Assembly: GCF_010994275.1 (NCBI RefSeq)
Contig: NZ_WMCD01000005.1
Coordinates: forward strand, 124,001 to 188,000
Origin: Cyclobacterium jeungdonense
Lineage (GTDB): Bacteria > Bacteroidota > Bacteroidia > Cytophagales > Cyclobacteriaceae
Length of the DNA stretch: 64,000 nucleotides
Direction of reading: 5' to 3'
The notes beneath the pieces are model-generated. The model was not told the DNA's origin. It ran no database searches and was given only the letters and a program-made list of their open reading frames with translations. Numbering within the stretch: the first letter of the stretch is position 1; each line of letters starts with the position of its first letter. A program made the position numbers and the translations under genes. Of this stretch, positions 24,449 to 34,457 are shown piece by piece.

Positions 24449-25367
24449 TAAACCGACCCTCCTTGCCTTCTTGCTTATGCTTACCGGTGTTTCCATGGCA
24501 CAAACGTCTCCCCTAACTCTGGATATTTATCCTGGCGAAGTGCCCTTCCAAAAAACTACGGACGTTACCGAAACGATCCAAAGTAACGATATACTGGTGG
24601 TCAGCAAGGTTCAAAATCCCCAAATCCAGGTATTTCTGCCGGCAAAAAGATCGGCTACAGGCAAAGCAGTTATTATTTGCCCCGGAGGCGGATACGGTGT
24701 ACTGGCTTACGATTGGGAAGGGCTGGACATCGCCAAATGGCTAAACAGCCACGGAATTGCAGGTATCGTCCTCAAATACCGACTTCCTTCTACTGAAACC
24801 CAGACTCAGTCTCATGTGGTACCCATGGCCGACGGGCAGCGGGCCATTCGCCTGGTTCGGCATCATGCTGAGGAGTGGGGAATTGACCCGGACCAAATTG
24901 GGATCATGGGCTTCTCTGCAGGAGGCCATCTGGCTTCCACTCTAGGCACTCATTTCGATTCGGGAAACCCGGGCAACGAAGATGCCATTGAACACCAATC
25001 CAGCCGACCTGACTTTATGATTCTGGGTTATCCCGTGATTTCCTTTACCGAACACATTACTCACATCGGTTCCCGAAACAACCTGCTTGGTGAAGATCCG
25101 GATCAAAAATGGGTAACCTATTTCAGCAACGAAAAACAAGTCAGGGCAGACAGCCCACCAACTTTTATTTTTCATTCTCAGGACGATGCTGCCGTACCGG
25201 TGCAACACAGTTTGCTGATGTATGAGGGTCTGTTGGAAAAACAGGTTCCCGTGGAAATGCATTTATACCCTACCGGAGGGCACGGATTTTCCCTTTCCAT
25301 TAACAAAGAAGGTACCCAAAAAGGATGGATGGAAAGTTGTATCCAATGGATGCAACATTTGCCGTGA
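24444..25367 (+). CDS. Secreted alpha/beta hydrolase (acetyl-esterase type)
   Basis: This 307-residue protein begins with a signal peptide (LLAFLLMLTGVSMAQ). The oxyanion-hole region is CPGGGYGVLAYDWEG, the nucleophile elbow GFSAGGHLA, the acid HSQDDAAVP and the His GGHGFS. This matches the BD-FAE/Aes-type esterases that remove acetyl or feruloyl groups from plant polysaccharides. The signal peptide places it in the periplasm or at the surface. It overlaps the start of the GH140-like gene and follows the rhamnose-type enzymes. De-esterification of pectin side chains before glycosidic cleavage is a reasonable inference. The exact ester is unknown. Confidence 0.85.
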   Translation: MNKPTLLAFLLMLTGVSMAQTSPLTLDIYPGEVPFQKTTDVTETIQSNDILVVSKVQNPQIQVFLPAKRSATGKAVIICPGGGYGVLAYDWEGLDIAKWLNSHGIAGIVLKYRLPSTETQTQSHVVPMADGQRAIRLVRHHAEEWGIDPDQIGIMGFSAGGHLASTLGTHFDSGNPGNEDAIEHQSSRPDFMILGYPVISFTEHITHIGSRNNLLGEDPDQKWVTYFSNEKQVRADSPPTFIFHSQDDAAVPVQHSLLMYEGLLEKQVPVEMHLYPTGGHGFSLSINKEGTQKGWMESCIQWMQHLP

Positions 25368-26668
25368 AGCCTTTAAAAATAAGTAAAAATGCGCGCTACC
25401 TGGAAAAATCCGATGGGGCACCATTTCTTTGGTTAGGAGATACCGCCTGGGAACTACTACATCGGTTAAGTCTTGAGGAAACCCAGTTTTATTTTCAAAA
25501 CCGAAAAGAAATCGGTTTTACGCTTATCCAAACCGTCATCCTTGCCGAACTGGATGGATTACACTCCCCCAATGCCTCGGGGGAGATCCCCCTTCACAAC
25601 GATGATCCGGAAAAACCCAACGAAGCTTACTTCAACCATGTGGATCAGGTAGTCCGACTGGCCCATGAGATGGGTTTGTACCTGGGCTTGCTCCCAACAT
25701 GGGGGGACAAGTTTAACAAAAAATGGGGGCTTGGCCCGGAGATATTCACTCCGGAAAATGCACGAAAATTTGGTGAATTTTTGGGGCAGCGTTATGCGGA
25801 TTTCCCACATATTATCTGGATCATGGGTGGAGACCGGGTTCCGGAAAACCCGGATCATGAAGCCATCATTGAGCAAATGGCATTAGGGATTCGCAGCTTT
25901 CTGCCGGAGAATCTCATGACCTACCACCCCAATGGGGGCTACCTGGCCAGCGACTTTTTCGCCAACTCTTCCTGGCTGGATATGGATCTCTTCCAAACCC
26001 GCCACCAAAAAGGGTTCCGCGAATACCGATTCACCCGCAAAGCAAGAAAACGAACCCCTACCAGACCGGTAATCGATGGAGAACCCGGCTACGAAAACAT
26101 TCCCAACCTGCTAAACAAATGGCATTTTCAGCGTTTATCAGCAGCAGATGTCCGCAGAGCAGCTTATTGGAACTTTCTGTCTGGCGCTGCTGGTCATACC
26201 TATGGATGCAATGAAATCTGGCAGATGTACGACGGAAAAACGGATGCCAGATTCGGTGCGCAATTTTCCTGGAAAGAAGCGTTAGAGTTATCCGGAGCCC
26301 GTCATATGGGAATTCTTCGCCGGCTATTCGAAAGTTTGCCTTGGCAACGAATGAAACCGGATTCTTCCGTGATAGCAGGGATAACCTGGAAATGGAACCC
26401 GGTAAAAATTGCCCTTTCTACAGCCGAAAGGGATTGGATCCTGATCTACAGTCCCCAAGGCAAAACTGTTAAAATCAAATCCAGTATCATCCGTGGTGGA
26501 AAAAAATGGGCCTATTGGCTGGATCCTGAAACCGGTCTAAAAAGTGAAATACATGGGAGACTGACCGCTGAGTTTACCGTTCCCAACGATCAGAAAGACT
26601 GGCTGCTGTTGATCCTGGATGAATCCAACAATTCGAAATGGCCATATCTCTCCCAATCCACAGATTAA
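25346..26668 (+). CDS. GH140-like glycoside hydrolase (DUF4038, apiosidase family)
   Basis: This protein of about 440 residues has the DUF4038 domain (PLKISKNARYLEKSD, FLWLGDTAWELLHRL, HIIWIMGGDRV, VIDGEPGYEN, AAYWNFLSGAAGHTYG) followed by the small C-terminal beta domain seen in the family (about residues 350-430). The characterised GH140 member releases apiose from rhamnogalacturonan II. There is no signal peptide at any plausible start, so the enzyme is probably cytoplasmic or uses another route. The start is uncertain: ATG 25325, ATG 25346 or GTG 25364 (GTGA overlap with the esterase stop) are all possible. It is the last gene of the sugar cluster. The family call is good; apiosidase activity is inferred. 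Confidence 0.8.
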   Translation: MDATFAVKPLKISKNARYLEKSDGAPFLWLGDTAWELLHRLSLEETQFYFQNRKEIGFTLIQTVILAELDGLHSPNASGEIPLHNDDPEKPNEAYFNHVDQVVRLAHEMGLYLGLLPTWGDKFNKKWGLGPEIFTPENARKFGEFLGQRYADFPHIIWIMGGDRVPENPDHEAIIEQMALGIRSFLPENLMTYHPNGGYLASDFFANSSWLDMDLFQTRHQKGFREYRFTRKARKRTPTRPVIDGEPGYENIPNLLNKWHFQRLSAADVRRAAYWNFLSGAAGHTYGCNEIWQMYDGKTDARFGAQFSWKEALELSGARHMGILRRLFESLPWQRMKPDSSVIAGITWKWNPVKIALSTAERDWILIYSPQGKTVKIKSSIIRGGKKWAYWLDPETGLKSEIHGRLTAEFTVPNDQKDWLLLILDESNNSKWPYLSQSTD

Positions 26669-26865
26669 ACGGATTTTCTAAATTGTGGGAACACTTGTTT
26701 GTATCTTTATTACTGAGTGCAAGATTACCTCCTGAGTAGTTTTTACACAATTGCCATACATAAACCCTAGTTTTCTATTAACTTTACGCCTCCTTTTGAG
26801 GAAGTTGTCCAGCGTTGGAAAAGCGAAAAGAGGGAATACCAAACCGAAAATAGTATCTATTTGCA

Positions 26866-29800
26866 GTGAAAAAATATAAGGAGTATAAACAGGTAGCGTA
26901 TCCCAAAATAGGGGAGGATATATTGGCTTTTTGGAAGAGCCACCAAATTTTTGAAAAATCAGTCGAAAACAGGGAAGGAGCCCCCAGTTACACCTTTTAC
27001 GAAGGGCCCCCGTCCGCCAATGGCACTCCGGGTATTCACCATGTGATGGCCAGAGCCATCAAAGATGTGTTTTGCCGATACAAAACGCTGAAAGGATTTC
27101 AGGTGAAACGAAAAGGAGGCTGGGATACGCATGGTCTCCCTGTAGAACTCCAGGTAGAGAAAGAGCTAGGAATTACTAAAGAGGATATCGGGAGCAAAAT
27201 TTCCGTAGAGGCCTACAACCAGAAGTGCCGGGAAACCGTCATGCGCTATAAGCATGAATGGGATGATCTGACCGAAAAAATCGGGTATTGGGTAGATCTT
27301 GACGATCCATATATCACATTCGACGCAAAATACGTCGAAACGTTGTGGCACCTGTTAAAGAAACTGTACGAAAAGGATCTTCTGTACAAAGGCTACACCA
27401 TCCAACCCTATTCCCCCGCAGCAGGAACCGGTCTTAGTTCGCACGAACTCAACCAACCCGGTTGCTACCGAGATGTGAAAGACACCTCCATTACCGCTCA
27501 ATTCAAAGTTCGTGGGGAAACGGATCTCTACATCCTTGCCTGGACCACCACTCCCTGGACCCTTCCTTCCAATTCTGCCCTGGCCATTGGGGAGAAACTG
27601 GATTATGTGAAAGTACAAACATTCAATCCCTATACCTTTGAACCCCAAACCGTAATTCTTGCAAAGGACAGGATGATGGCCTACCTTCATCCCGATGGAT
27701 CCAAGGTCGAATTGGAAACCTACAATCCTGGAGATAAAATTATCCCTTACCGAATCGTAGAACAGCTCAAGGGCAAGGAATTACTCGGCCTGAAATACGA
27801 GCAACTGTTCCCCATACCGGAGTTGTCCCTTCCAGACCCGGCATTTTCGGTAATCGCCGGGGATTACGTGACCACCGAAGACGGTACCGGAGTTGTACAC
27901 CTGGCCAAAGCCTTTGGTGCCGACGATTTCAGAACCTTAACCCAGCAAAATGTACCCGGTATATTTCTCCGGGACGACCGGGACCAGGAAATTCCTGTGG
28001 TAGACAAGAAAGGGAAATTTCTCCCGGTAGTGGGCAAGTACCTGAAATCCAAAATGGCGGAACACGATATTCAAGCTCACAAGCCGCTGGAAGAAAATGA
28101 CTTTTTCGTCAAAAATTATGCACTGGATGACGAAAATGATAAATCCTATAAAAGTACGGATGTCATCATTTCCATTATTTTAAAAAATGAAAATAAGGCT
28201 TTTAAGGTAGAAAAATACGAGCACAGTTATCCCCATTGTTGGCGAACGGACATGCCTATCTTGTACTATCCACTGGAGAGCTGGTTTATCAAAACCACGG
28301 CTTACAAAGATCAGCTGGTAGCACATAACCGAACCATTAACTGGAAGCCGGAATCCACCGGAACCGGCAGGTTTGGTAACTGGCTGGAAAACCTGGTTGA
28401 TTGGAATCTCAGCCGCTCCCGTTATTGGGGCACTCCTTTACCCATTTGGAGAAACGAGGCTGGCACCCAAACCAAATGTATCGGGTCAATTGCTGAATTG
28501 GAAGCAGAAATCGAGCGCTCCATCGCTAAAGGCTACATGAAGGAATCCCCTTTTAAAGGGAAAGAGCCGGATTTGCACCGTCCTTATGTGGACGAGATTG
28601 TATTGGTGGCGGAAAACGGTGACAAGCTTTTCCGCGAGGCGGACCTGATTGACGTTTGGTTTGATTCCGGAGCCATGCCTTATGCCCAGTGGCATTATCC
28701 TTTTGAAAACGAAGAACAATTTAAGGCCAATTACCCGGCTGATTTTATTGCAGAAGGGGTAGACCAAACCCGGGGTTGGTTTTTTACCCTCCACACCTTG
28801 GCGGTGATGCTTTTTGACAGCGTGGCTTTCAAAAATGTCATCGCAAATGGACTGGTGCTGGATAAAAACGGCAACAAAATGTCCAAACGATTGGGCAATG
28901 CGGTAGACCCCTTTTTGACGTTAAAAGAATTTGGCCCGGACGCCTTGCGCTGGTACATGCTTAGCAACGCCAATCCCTGGGATAACTTGAAGTTTAATCA
29001 AGAAGGAGTAGCCGAAGTACAGAGACGGTTTTTTGGAACACTTCAAAACACCTATAACTTCTTTGCCCTTTACGCCAATCTGGATGACTTTGTCTACCAG
29101 ACAGAGACTAAGATTCCGGTAAAAAACAGACCGGAGCTGGATCGATGGATCCTTTCCAAGCTTCAATCGCTGATCCGGGAAACCGGTAATGCCTATGAAG
29201 ATTACGATGTGACCCCTGCCACACGTGCCATCATGGGCTTTACCGTGGACCACCTGTCCAACTGGTATGTACGGCTGGCCAGGAAACGCTTTTGGAGAGG
29301 AGACATGAATGCTGACAAGCAGGCAGCTTACGAAACCCTCTACGAATGCCTGGAGATGCTGTCAAAGTTAATGGCACCTGTCGCACCTTTTTATGCCGAT
29401 TGGCTTTTCCAAAACCTAACCGAAAGTCAGGATAAAAGCCCACTTTCGGTACACTTAACAGACTGGCCTAATGCTGAAGAAACGCTATTCAATCAGCAAT
29501 TGGAAAATAGCATGCAGCTGGCTCAGGAGATCTCCTCATTGGTGCATTCGCTGAGAAAAAAGGAAAAACTAAAAGTAAGGCAACCCTTGCAGAAAATCCT
29601 CATTCCGGTTTTACAAGCGGAAACGCAGGCCTACATCCAGCACGTGGAAGAATTGATCAAATCCGAAGTAAATGTTAAATCCATAGACTACATCGACGAT
29701 ACCTCTGGCATTCTGGTTAAAAGCATCAAACCCAATTTTGCCCTATTGGGAAAAAGATTTGGTCCGAAAATGAAATTAGTTAATCAGGCGATACAAAAAT

Positions 29801-30240
29801 GGGGTAAACAAGAAATCGCTACCATTGAAAACGAAGGTCGGAAAACAATATCCCTCGATGGCACTGAGGAAATCATAGCATTGGAAGAGGTATTGATTCA
29901 ATCACAGGATATTCCAGGTTGGTCGGTAGCCAGTGATAATGGATTGACGGTGGCGCTGGACGTGACGCTTACTACCGAATTGAAGGAAGAGGGAATTGCC
30001 CGGGATTTTGTAAACCGGATCCAAAACCTGAGAAAAGACCTTGGCCTGGAAGTTCAGGATAAAATTCGCATCAAAGCGGCCGCTTCGGATCAACTGGTAA
30101 CCGATTCATTGAGCCATTTTTCGGATTATATCCAAACCGAAACCCAGGCTTTAGAACTGAAAATGGAAAACGAAATAGAGAATCCAACCGTACTGGAAAT
30201 GGATGAGTACGAACTCTCCGTTACTATAGAGAAAGTGTAG
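26866..30240 (+). CDS. ileS: Isoleucyl-tRNA synthetase
   Basis: This 1124-residue class I synthetase charges tRNA-Ile in the cytoplasm. The HIGH-equivalent is GIHHV near residue 56 and the KMSKS loop is KMSKR near residue 673. The editing (CP1) domain lies between, with WTTTPWTLPSN. It is much longer than the roughly 940-residue E. coli enzyme, and the GIHHVMARAIKD signature is that of the eukaryote-like type 2 IleRS. Characterised type 2 enzymes are poorly inhibited by mupirocin. The start is GTG 26866. lspA begins 2 bp after the stop codon, an arrangement seen in many bacteria. Confidence 0.97.
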   Translation: MKKYKEYKQVAYPKIGEDILAFWKSHQIFEKSVENREGAPSYTFYEGPPSANGTPGIHHVMARAIKDVFCRYKTLKGFQVKRKGGWDTHGLPVELQVEKELGITKEDIGSKISVEAYNQKCRETVMRYKHEWDDLTEKIGYWVDLDDPYITFDAKYVETLWHLLKKLYEKDLLYKGYTIQPYSPAAGTGLSSHELNQPGCYRDVKDTSITAQFKVRGETDLYILAWTTTPWTLPSNSALAIGEKLDYVKVQTFNPYTFEPQTVILAKDRMMAYLHPDGSKVELETYNPGDKIIPYRIVEQLKGKELLGLKYEQLFPIPELSLPDPAFSVIAGDYVTTEDGTGVVHLAKAFGADDFRTLTQQNVPGIFLRDDRDQEIPVVDKKGKFLPVVGKYLKSKMAEHDIQAHKPLEENDFFVKNYALDDENDKSYKSTDVIISIILKNENKAFKVEKYEHSYPHCWRTDMPILYYPLESWFIKTTAYKDQLVAHNRTINWKPESTGTGRFGNWLENLVDWNLSRSRYWGTPLPIWRNEAGTQTKCIGSIAELEAEIERSIAKGYMKESPFKGKEPDLHRPYVDEIVLVAENGDKLFREADLIDVWFDSGAMPYAQWHYPFENEEQFKANYPADFIAEGVDQTRGWFFTLHTLAVMLFDSVAFKNVIANGLVLDKNGNKMSKRLGNAVDPFLTLKEFGPDALRWYMLSNANPWDNLKFNQEGVAEVQRRFFGTLQNTYNFFALYANLDDFVYQTETKIPVKNRPELDRWILSKLQSLIRETGNAYEDYDVTPATRAIMGFTVDHLSNWYVRLARKRFWRGDMNADKQAAYETLYECLEMLSKLMAPVAPFYADWLFQNLTESQDKSPLSVHLTDWPNAEETLFNQQLENSMQLAQEISSLVHSLRKKEKLKVRQPLQKILIPVLQAETQAYIQHVEELIKSEVNVKSIDYIDDTSGILVKSIKPNFALLGKRFGPKMKLVNQAIQKWGKQEIATIENEGRKTISLDGTEEIIALEEVLIQSQDIPGWSVASDNGLTVALDVTLTTELKEEGIARDFVNRIQNLRKDLGLEVQDKIRIKAAASDQLVTDSLSHFSDYIQTETQALELKMENEIENPTVLEMDEYELSVTIEKV

Positions 30241-30242
30241 CT

Positions 30243-30878
30243 ATGAACTATTTGAAATATTTTGGCATCACCCTTATTGTGATCCTCCTGGACCAGGCAG
30301 TGAAAATGTTGGTGCATAATGGTATGGATTTCGGTACCGTCGGGCAAATAAAAGTTTTTGGAGATTGGTTTAAACTGCACTATACCACCAATCCTGGCAT
30401 GGCATTCGGCATGCAACTGGGCTCTGAATACGGTAAATTAATCCTAACCAGTTTTCGGTTGATTGCCATGTTTGGAATTGGTTATTACTTGTATGCCCTA
30501 ATCCAAAAAAAGGCACACCCGGGATACATCGTCTGCATTTCCATGATTTTAGGAGGGGCAGTTGGAAACTTAATTGACAGTGTTTTTTATGGGGTTTGGC
30601 TGGGAAATGCTCCCTTTGATGCACCCAACCCCTGGTTTCACGGTCAGGTAATCGACATGTTTTATATTGATATCTGGGAAGGTTTTATTCCGGAATGGGT
30701 TCCGCTGATGGGTGGAAGCTATACGGCACTTTGGCCCATATTTAACATTGCCGATGCCTCCATTTTCGTTGGGGTGGCGATCATTCTCCTCTACCAAAAA
30801 AGGTTTTTTGAAGAAAACGACTCGACCGAAGAAGAAGATGAAGTGCAGCGGCAATTTATCGATGAAAAAAAAGCGTAG
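30243..30878 (+). CDS. lspA: Lipoprotein signal peptidase
   Basis: This 211-residue aspartic peptidase cleaves the signal peptide from prolipoproteins in the inner membrane. Four hydrophobic helices are visible. The catalytic Asp pair is in GNLIDSVFYG (about residue 111) and NIADASIFVG (about residue 170). It is longer than typical LspA (about 160 residues), with an extended loop between the catalytic Asp residues and an acidic C-terminal tail (NDSTEEEDE), as is usual in Bacteroidota. It starts 2 bp after ileS and ends 10 bp from the convergent gliding-motility-type gene. Several lipoproteins in this window are its likely substrates. Confidence 0.95.
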   Translation: MNYLKYFGITLIVILLDQAVKMLVHNGMDFGTVGQIKVFGDWFKLHYTTNPGMAFGMQLGSEYGKLILTSFRLIAMFGIGYYLYALIQKKAHPGYIVCISMILGGAVGNLIDSVFYGVWLGNAPFDAPNPWFHGQVIDMFYIDIWEGFIPEWVPLMGGSYTALWPIFNIADASIFVGVAIILLYQKRFFEENDSTEEEDEVQRQFIDEKKA

Positions 30879-30888
30879 CATGGCTTCC

Positions 30889-33800
30889 TTACCGAACTAA
30901 CAGAAACGATCCTGATTTTGTCTCCTGCCCTCCGTCCGGTGCCGTATAGGATAGCCGGTATACGTAGCTTCCAGCCGGGGCAACTTTTCCCTGGTAGTAT
31001 CCATTCCATCCCAGGGACTCCTCATCGTTGGTATAGAAAATCACTTCTCCCCATTTGTTAAAAACCCAGAATTCAAGCCCGTCAATCTTTGCAAAAACAG
31101 GAAAATAATGGGCATTGCTACCATCTGGAGCATCGGGAGTAAAGCCATCGGGCATGCGTATTTCAAAAGCCAAAATGGTCACCTCCCGGGTAAATTGTGC
31201 TGTACAGCCATTCCCATCAACCAGGTCCAGACTCACCGTAAAAGTGCCTTTTTGCCGGTATTGGTGGGAAGGGCTGGCCTCCTCGCTCTGGGTGCCGTCT
31301 CCAAAGTCCCACAGAAATGTTGTAACATTCCCTGCGAATTCAGCTTCAAATTCAATTGAATCTCCTATAAAAAATTCGGAAGCGGATCCATTTCCGGGTC
31401 CTGAATAATCAAAACTGGCATCCAGCACATAGGGTAGTACTTCTACCTCCTGACTGGAGGAACATCCTTTGTCATCCTGGACAGTAACCGTATAAATTCC
31501 CGGTATTACGTTGACCATGATGAATCCATCATCCGCTACTTCCCCTCCGGTCCATTGAATATCAACGGCATCCGCTTCCTCCTCCAAAATCACCAAAAAG
31601 GTGGTTTTTAACCCCGGCTCCCCGCAAATTACCTCGGTAGAGGAGGCAATGGTAAATTCCGGAGGCTCCGGAGACTCAATGGTAAACGTTTCTTCCCGGC
31701 TACACCCGGAGCTATTGGAAATGACTACGGAATAGGATCCGGGCCCAATACTCTCAAGTGTCGGTGTGGTGGCTCCGTTGGACCAGGCATAGGTAAGCAA
31801 GGCCGGATCTCCATCCGGAAGGATAGCGATGGATGCTGATTCCGGATTTTGACAGCTTTGCACAGGTGTAACATCCAAGGCATAGGAAAGAGCTTCGACC
31901 CCTCCCACCTCAAAAGAACTTTCTTTTAGGCAACCATTGGTATCCAAAGCCCGAATCAGGTAACTCCCTGCTTCCAAATCCCCAAAGCGAATATTTCTGC
32001 CCATCTCAAAATCCCGGCTACCGACCCTTTCTTCCGAACCATCTCCACTTATAAGATATAAGTCCGCGCTAACGGGAGCGGTTCCACCCTGAATTTCAAA
32101 GATTACCCATGCTTCTTTCTCCGGATCACATCCCAAATCCAGATTGGAGGCCTCCGTATCCGGAAGGATTTCTAACTGCTCCGGCTGCTCCAATGTCACG
32201 GAACCACTTGCAGTACAATTCTGGCTGTCGGTAATTAGGACGGTATAGGTTCCCCGAGGAAGGTTTTCGAGGCTGGGTGTAGTACTATCCGCTTTATCAT
32301 CCCATTGGTAGGTATAGGGGGGATTGCCTCCTTCTACTTGCACTGAAACCGCGCCGTCGGATGCCCCAAAACAGGAAACAGGAAGTCCACCATAATCAGA
32401 AGTAACCGAAACCATGGCCTCCATGGTCTCATGTACCAAGGTAAAGGGCCGAAAACAAGATCTCTCATCACCCAGTACCGCTACAAAGGACCGAGCCTCA
32501 CCTGATTTGGGGAAAGGATTGCCTGCCGTGTATTCCACAGCGTCATCCTGAACAGGAAAAGTATCGTAAAATCGGGAACCATCCGGGAAATAGCCCAGTA
32601 TCTCGGATACATCAATCGCATCGTCCACCACATTGCAGAGCTGGATGGCAAGCGGTTCTCCGGCATCCGGACAAGCACCTTCTTCCACCAATACATCAAA
32701 ATAAATCGGGTCGGACAAGGGACTGAGGACACAGTCGACATCGCTGGCAAAGCCCTGAATGACCGGGCTGGAAAAAGCAACATCGGTATTGGCATTTTTT
32801 CCCGTTACCTCTCCGGAAAGGTTAAAATTGGTTGCACATTGAAATCCCGCCGGCCCGGAACAGTTGTCAGGAGCGATTAAGATATACTCCATGTAACCTA
32901 TTAAATCATCCGGATCTCCCGAGACGGGCACTTCCCCGATTTCCCAAACCAAGGTTCCTCCGGGACCTAGGGATGGATTATAATTGATGCCACCTGGCAG
33001 GCTTCCATTCCACCAAACCTCTTTTACTTGTTCGAACTCAACTGATGGCGGCAAGGGAATTTCCACTCTTGCGTCATCGATAGCCTCCTGCCCCTTATTT
33101 CTGATTTCTACCCGAAATTCTAATGGCTCCTTACCCATTACCTGATAAACATCATCCACCTGCGGGTTTTCTCCGGTAAACTGCTGGATAACCTCAAGCT
33201 TCGTCTGACGGGCATTTATCGAAAAGGTAATATTAAAAATGGCGTAGGTATCGATGACAGAGGCATAATTAAAACGGGTTTGCGTTTGTCCGTTGGCAAT
33301 GACGCTGTTGTCCTCGTTGGGAACCTGAAAAACAGCCAGGTCCATGCCTGTGTTATTGATAAGTTCCGGTTTTCGGGGATTTCCACCAGTAAAGATACTG
33401 CTATTGAAAAAATTAAAGGTGTCGTTTATATCGTGTCGAAGCCGTACAAATTCCCCGGAGTTTACGCCTTCTTCTATTTCAAAATAATCTCCTGTACCGC
33501 CCCGTTCGCCTTCTGCTGCCATTATTCCCAATTTGACCTTCACCGGTCCGGATTCCACAGCGGAAAATCCCTGCAAATCAAGAATATTGTCCTGGTTTAG
33601 GTAAGATTCGACGTAAGCAAAGCCATCAAAAACAACAACATCTCTGGCTTCCATCAGGGCATTTTCGTAGACCACTACCATTCCCCAGCCTCCAAAAAAA
33701 CCGATGGAACCACCCGTCCCTTCCTGCAAAGCCAAATCCGCCAGCCAGTACTCTCCCGATCCGGCAGATTTTACCAAATCAGTCACGTCCGCATAGCCAA

Positions 33801-34344
33801 CAAACAAGCCATCCTGTTCCAAATAGGATTCGGGAAACCAGATTTGGTCATTTTGAGCCTGCACGGTAGTGTACTCCGCTTGTCCTGGAACTTTTATACT
33901 AACCTGCTTTTTATCGAGATTTTTGGTGATTCCTGATTTTGTTACGTTGAACCGCATGTCTTCAGAGGAACGTCCTGTCCAGTAGAGTCCCGCAAACAGC
34001 ACTTGGGTACAGGCAGGATCTGCACCGTTTTCATTGGAAAAAACCAGGGTTGCAGCTGAGGAATTAAAGGTTTCCGAATCGTTATCCTCATCCACATACA
34101 CCATGGGGTAGTTGTTTTGAAAATTCAGGCTGTAATCCTCTAGCGTCAGGTTCGTATTACCAATGATGGTAAAATCTCCATTGATGTTGTATATATTTGT
34201 GCTCGGGCCGCTGGGTGTTGATCTGGGCAAAAAGGGCTGAAGAACCTGAGCAGTAGCTGACAAAGCCTGTAATGTCATCCACAACAACAGGATGGCGTAC
34301 GTTTTTCGCCAAATCTTCTTTTGAAATTTTTGTTTAGTAACCAC
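30889..34344 (-). CDS. Large secreted protein with SprB/PKD repeats and type IX (type B) sorting domain
   Basis: This 1151-residue protein has a signal peptide (about residues 14-32), then a large N-terminal adhesin-like region and a DUF11-like segment (about 380-500; FRVEIRNKGQEAIDDARVEI). SprB-type repeats follow (SCFGASDGAVSVQVEGGNPP, PYTYQWDD), then a PKD domain near residues 990-1060 (WDFGDGTQSEE). A gliding-motility-associated C-terminal domain ends the protein (MPDGFTPDAPDG, FNKWGEVIFY, APAGSYVYRLSY). That C terminus is the type B signal for the type IX secretion system. The protein is probably exported and attached to the cell surface for adhesion or matrix formation. It is convergent with lspA and has its own 113-bp upstream region. 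Confidence 0.88.
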   Translation of the reverse strand: MVTKQKFQKKIWRKTYAILLLWMTLQALSATAQVLQPFLPRSTPSGPSTNIYNINGDFTIIGNTNLTLEDYSLNFQNNYPMVYVDEDNDSETFNSSAATLVFSNENGADPACTQVLFAGLYWTGRSSEDMRFNVTKSGITKNLDKKQVSIKVPGQAEYTTVQAQNDQIWFPESYLEQDGLFVGYADVTDLVKSAGSGEYWLADLALQEGTGGSIGFFGGWGMVVVYENALMEARDVVVFDGFAYVESYLNQDNILDLQGFSAVESGPVKVKLGIMAAEGERGGTGDYFEIEEGVNSGEFVRLRHDINDTFNFFNSSIFTGGNPRKPELINNTGMDLAVFQVPNEDNSVIANGQTQTRFNYASVIDTYAIFNITFSINARQTKLEVIQQFTGENPQVDDVYQVMGKEPLEFRVEIRNKGQEAIDDARVEIPLPPSVEFEQVKEVWWNGSLPGGINYNPSLGPGGTLVWEIGEVPVSGDPDDLIGYMEYILIAPDNCSGPAGFQCATNFNLSGEVTGKNANTDVAFSSPVIQGFASDVDCVLSPLSDPIYFDVLVEEGACPDAGEPLAIQLCNVVDDAIDVSEILGYFPDGSRFYDTFPVQDDAVEYTAGNPFPKSGEARSFVAVLGDERSCFRPFTLVHETMEAMVSVTSDYGGLPVSCFGASDGAVSVQVEGGNPPYTYQWDDKADSTTPSLENLPRGTYTVLITDSQNCTASGSVTLEQPEQLEILPDTEASNLDLGCDPEKEAWVIFEIQGGTAPVSADLYLISGDGSEERVGSRDFEMGRNIRFGDLEAGSYLIRALDTNGCLKESSFEVGGVEALSYALDVTPVQSCQNPESASIAILPDGDPALLTYAWSNGATTPTLESIGPGSYSVVISNSSGCSREETFTIESPEPPEFTIASSTEVICGEPGLKTTFLVILEEEADAVDIQWTGGEVADDGFIMVNVIPGIYTVTVQDDKGCSSSQEVEVLPYVLDASFDYSGPGNGSASEFFIGDSIEFEAEFAGNVTTFLWDFGDGTQSEEASPSHQYRQKGTFTVSLDLVDGNGCTAQFTREVTILAFEIRMPDGFTPDAPDGSNAHYFPVFAKIDGLEFWVFNKWGEVIFYTNDEESLGWNGYYQGKVAPAGSYVYRLSYTAPDGGQETKSGSFLLVR

Positions 34345-34457
34345 CTGAAATCCAATTCACATTCCCGTTTTCAAGTATACAAAAAAATTTGAACGGAAAT
34401 TGAATTACCTAATAAAATAAAACTTCAATTAATTCCTAATAAACAATAAGAAACCAC

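Noticed and set aside
26669..26865. T-box or other riboswitch before ileS
   Set aside because: I found no T-box sequence or specifier stem, and T-boxes are not expected in this phylum.
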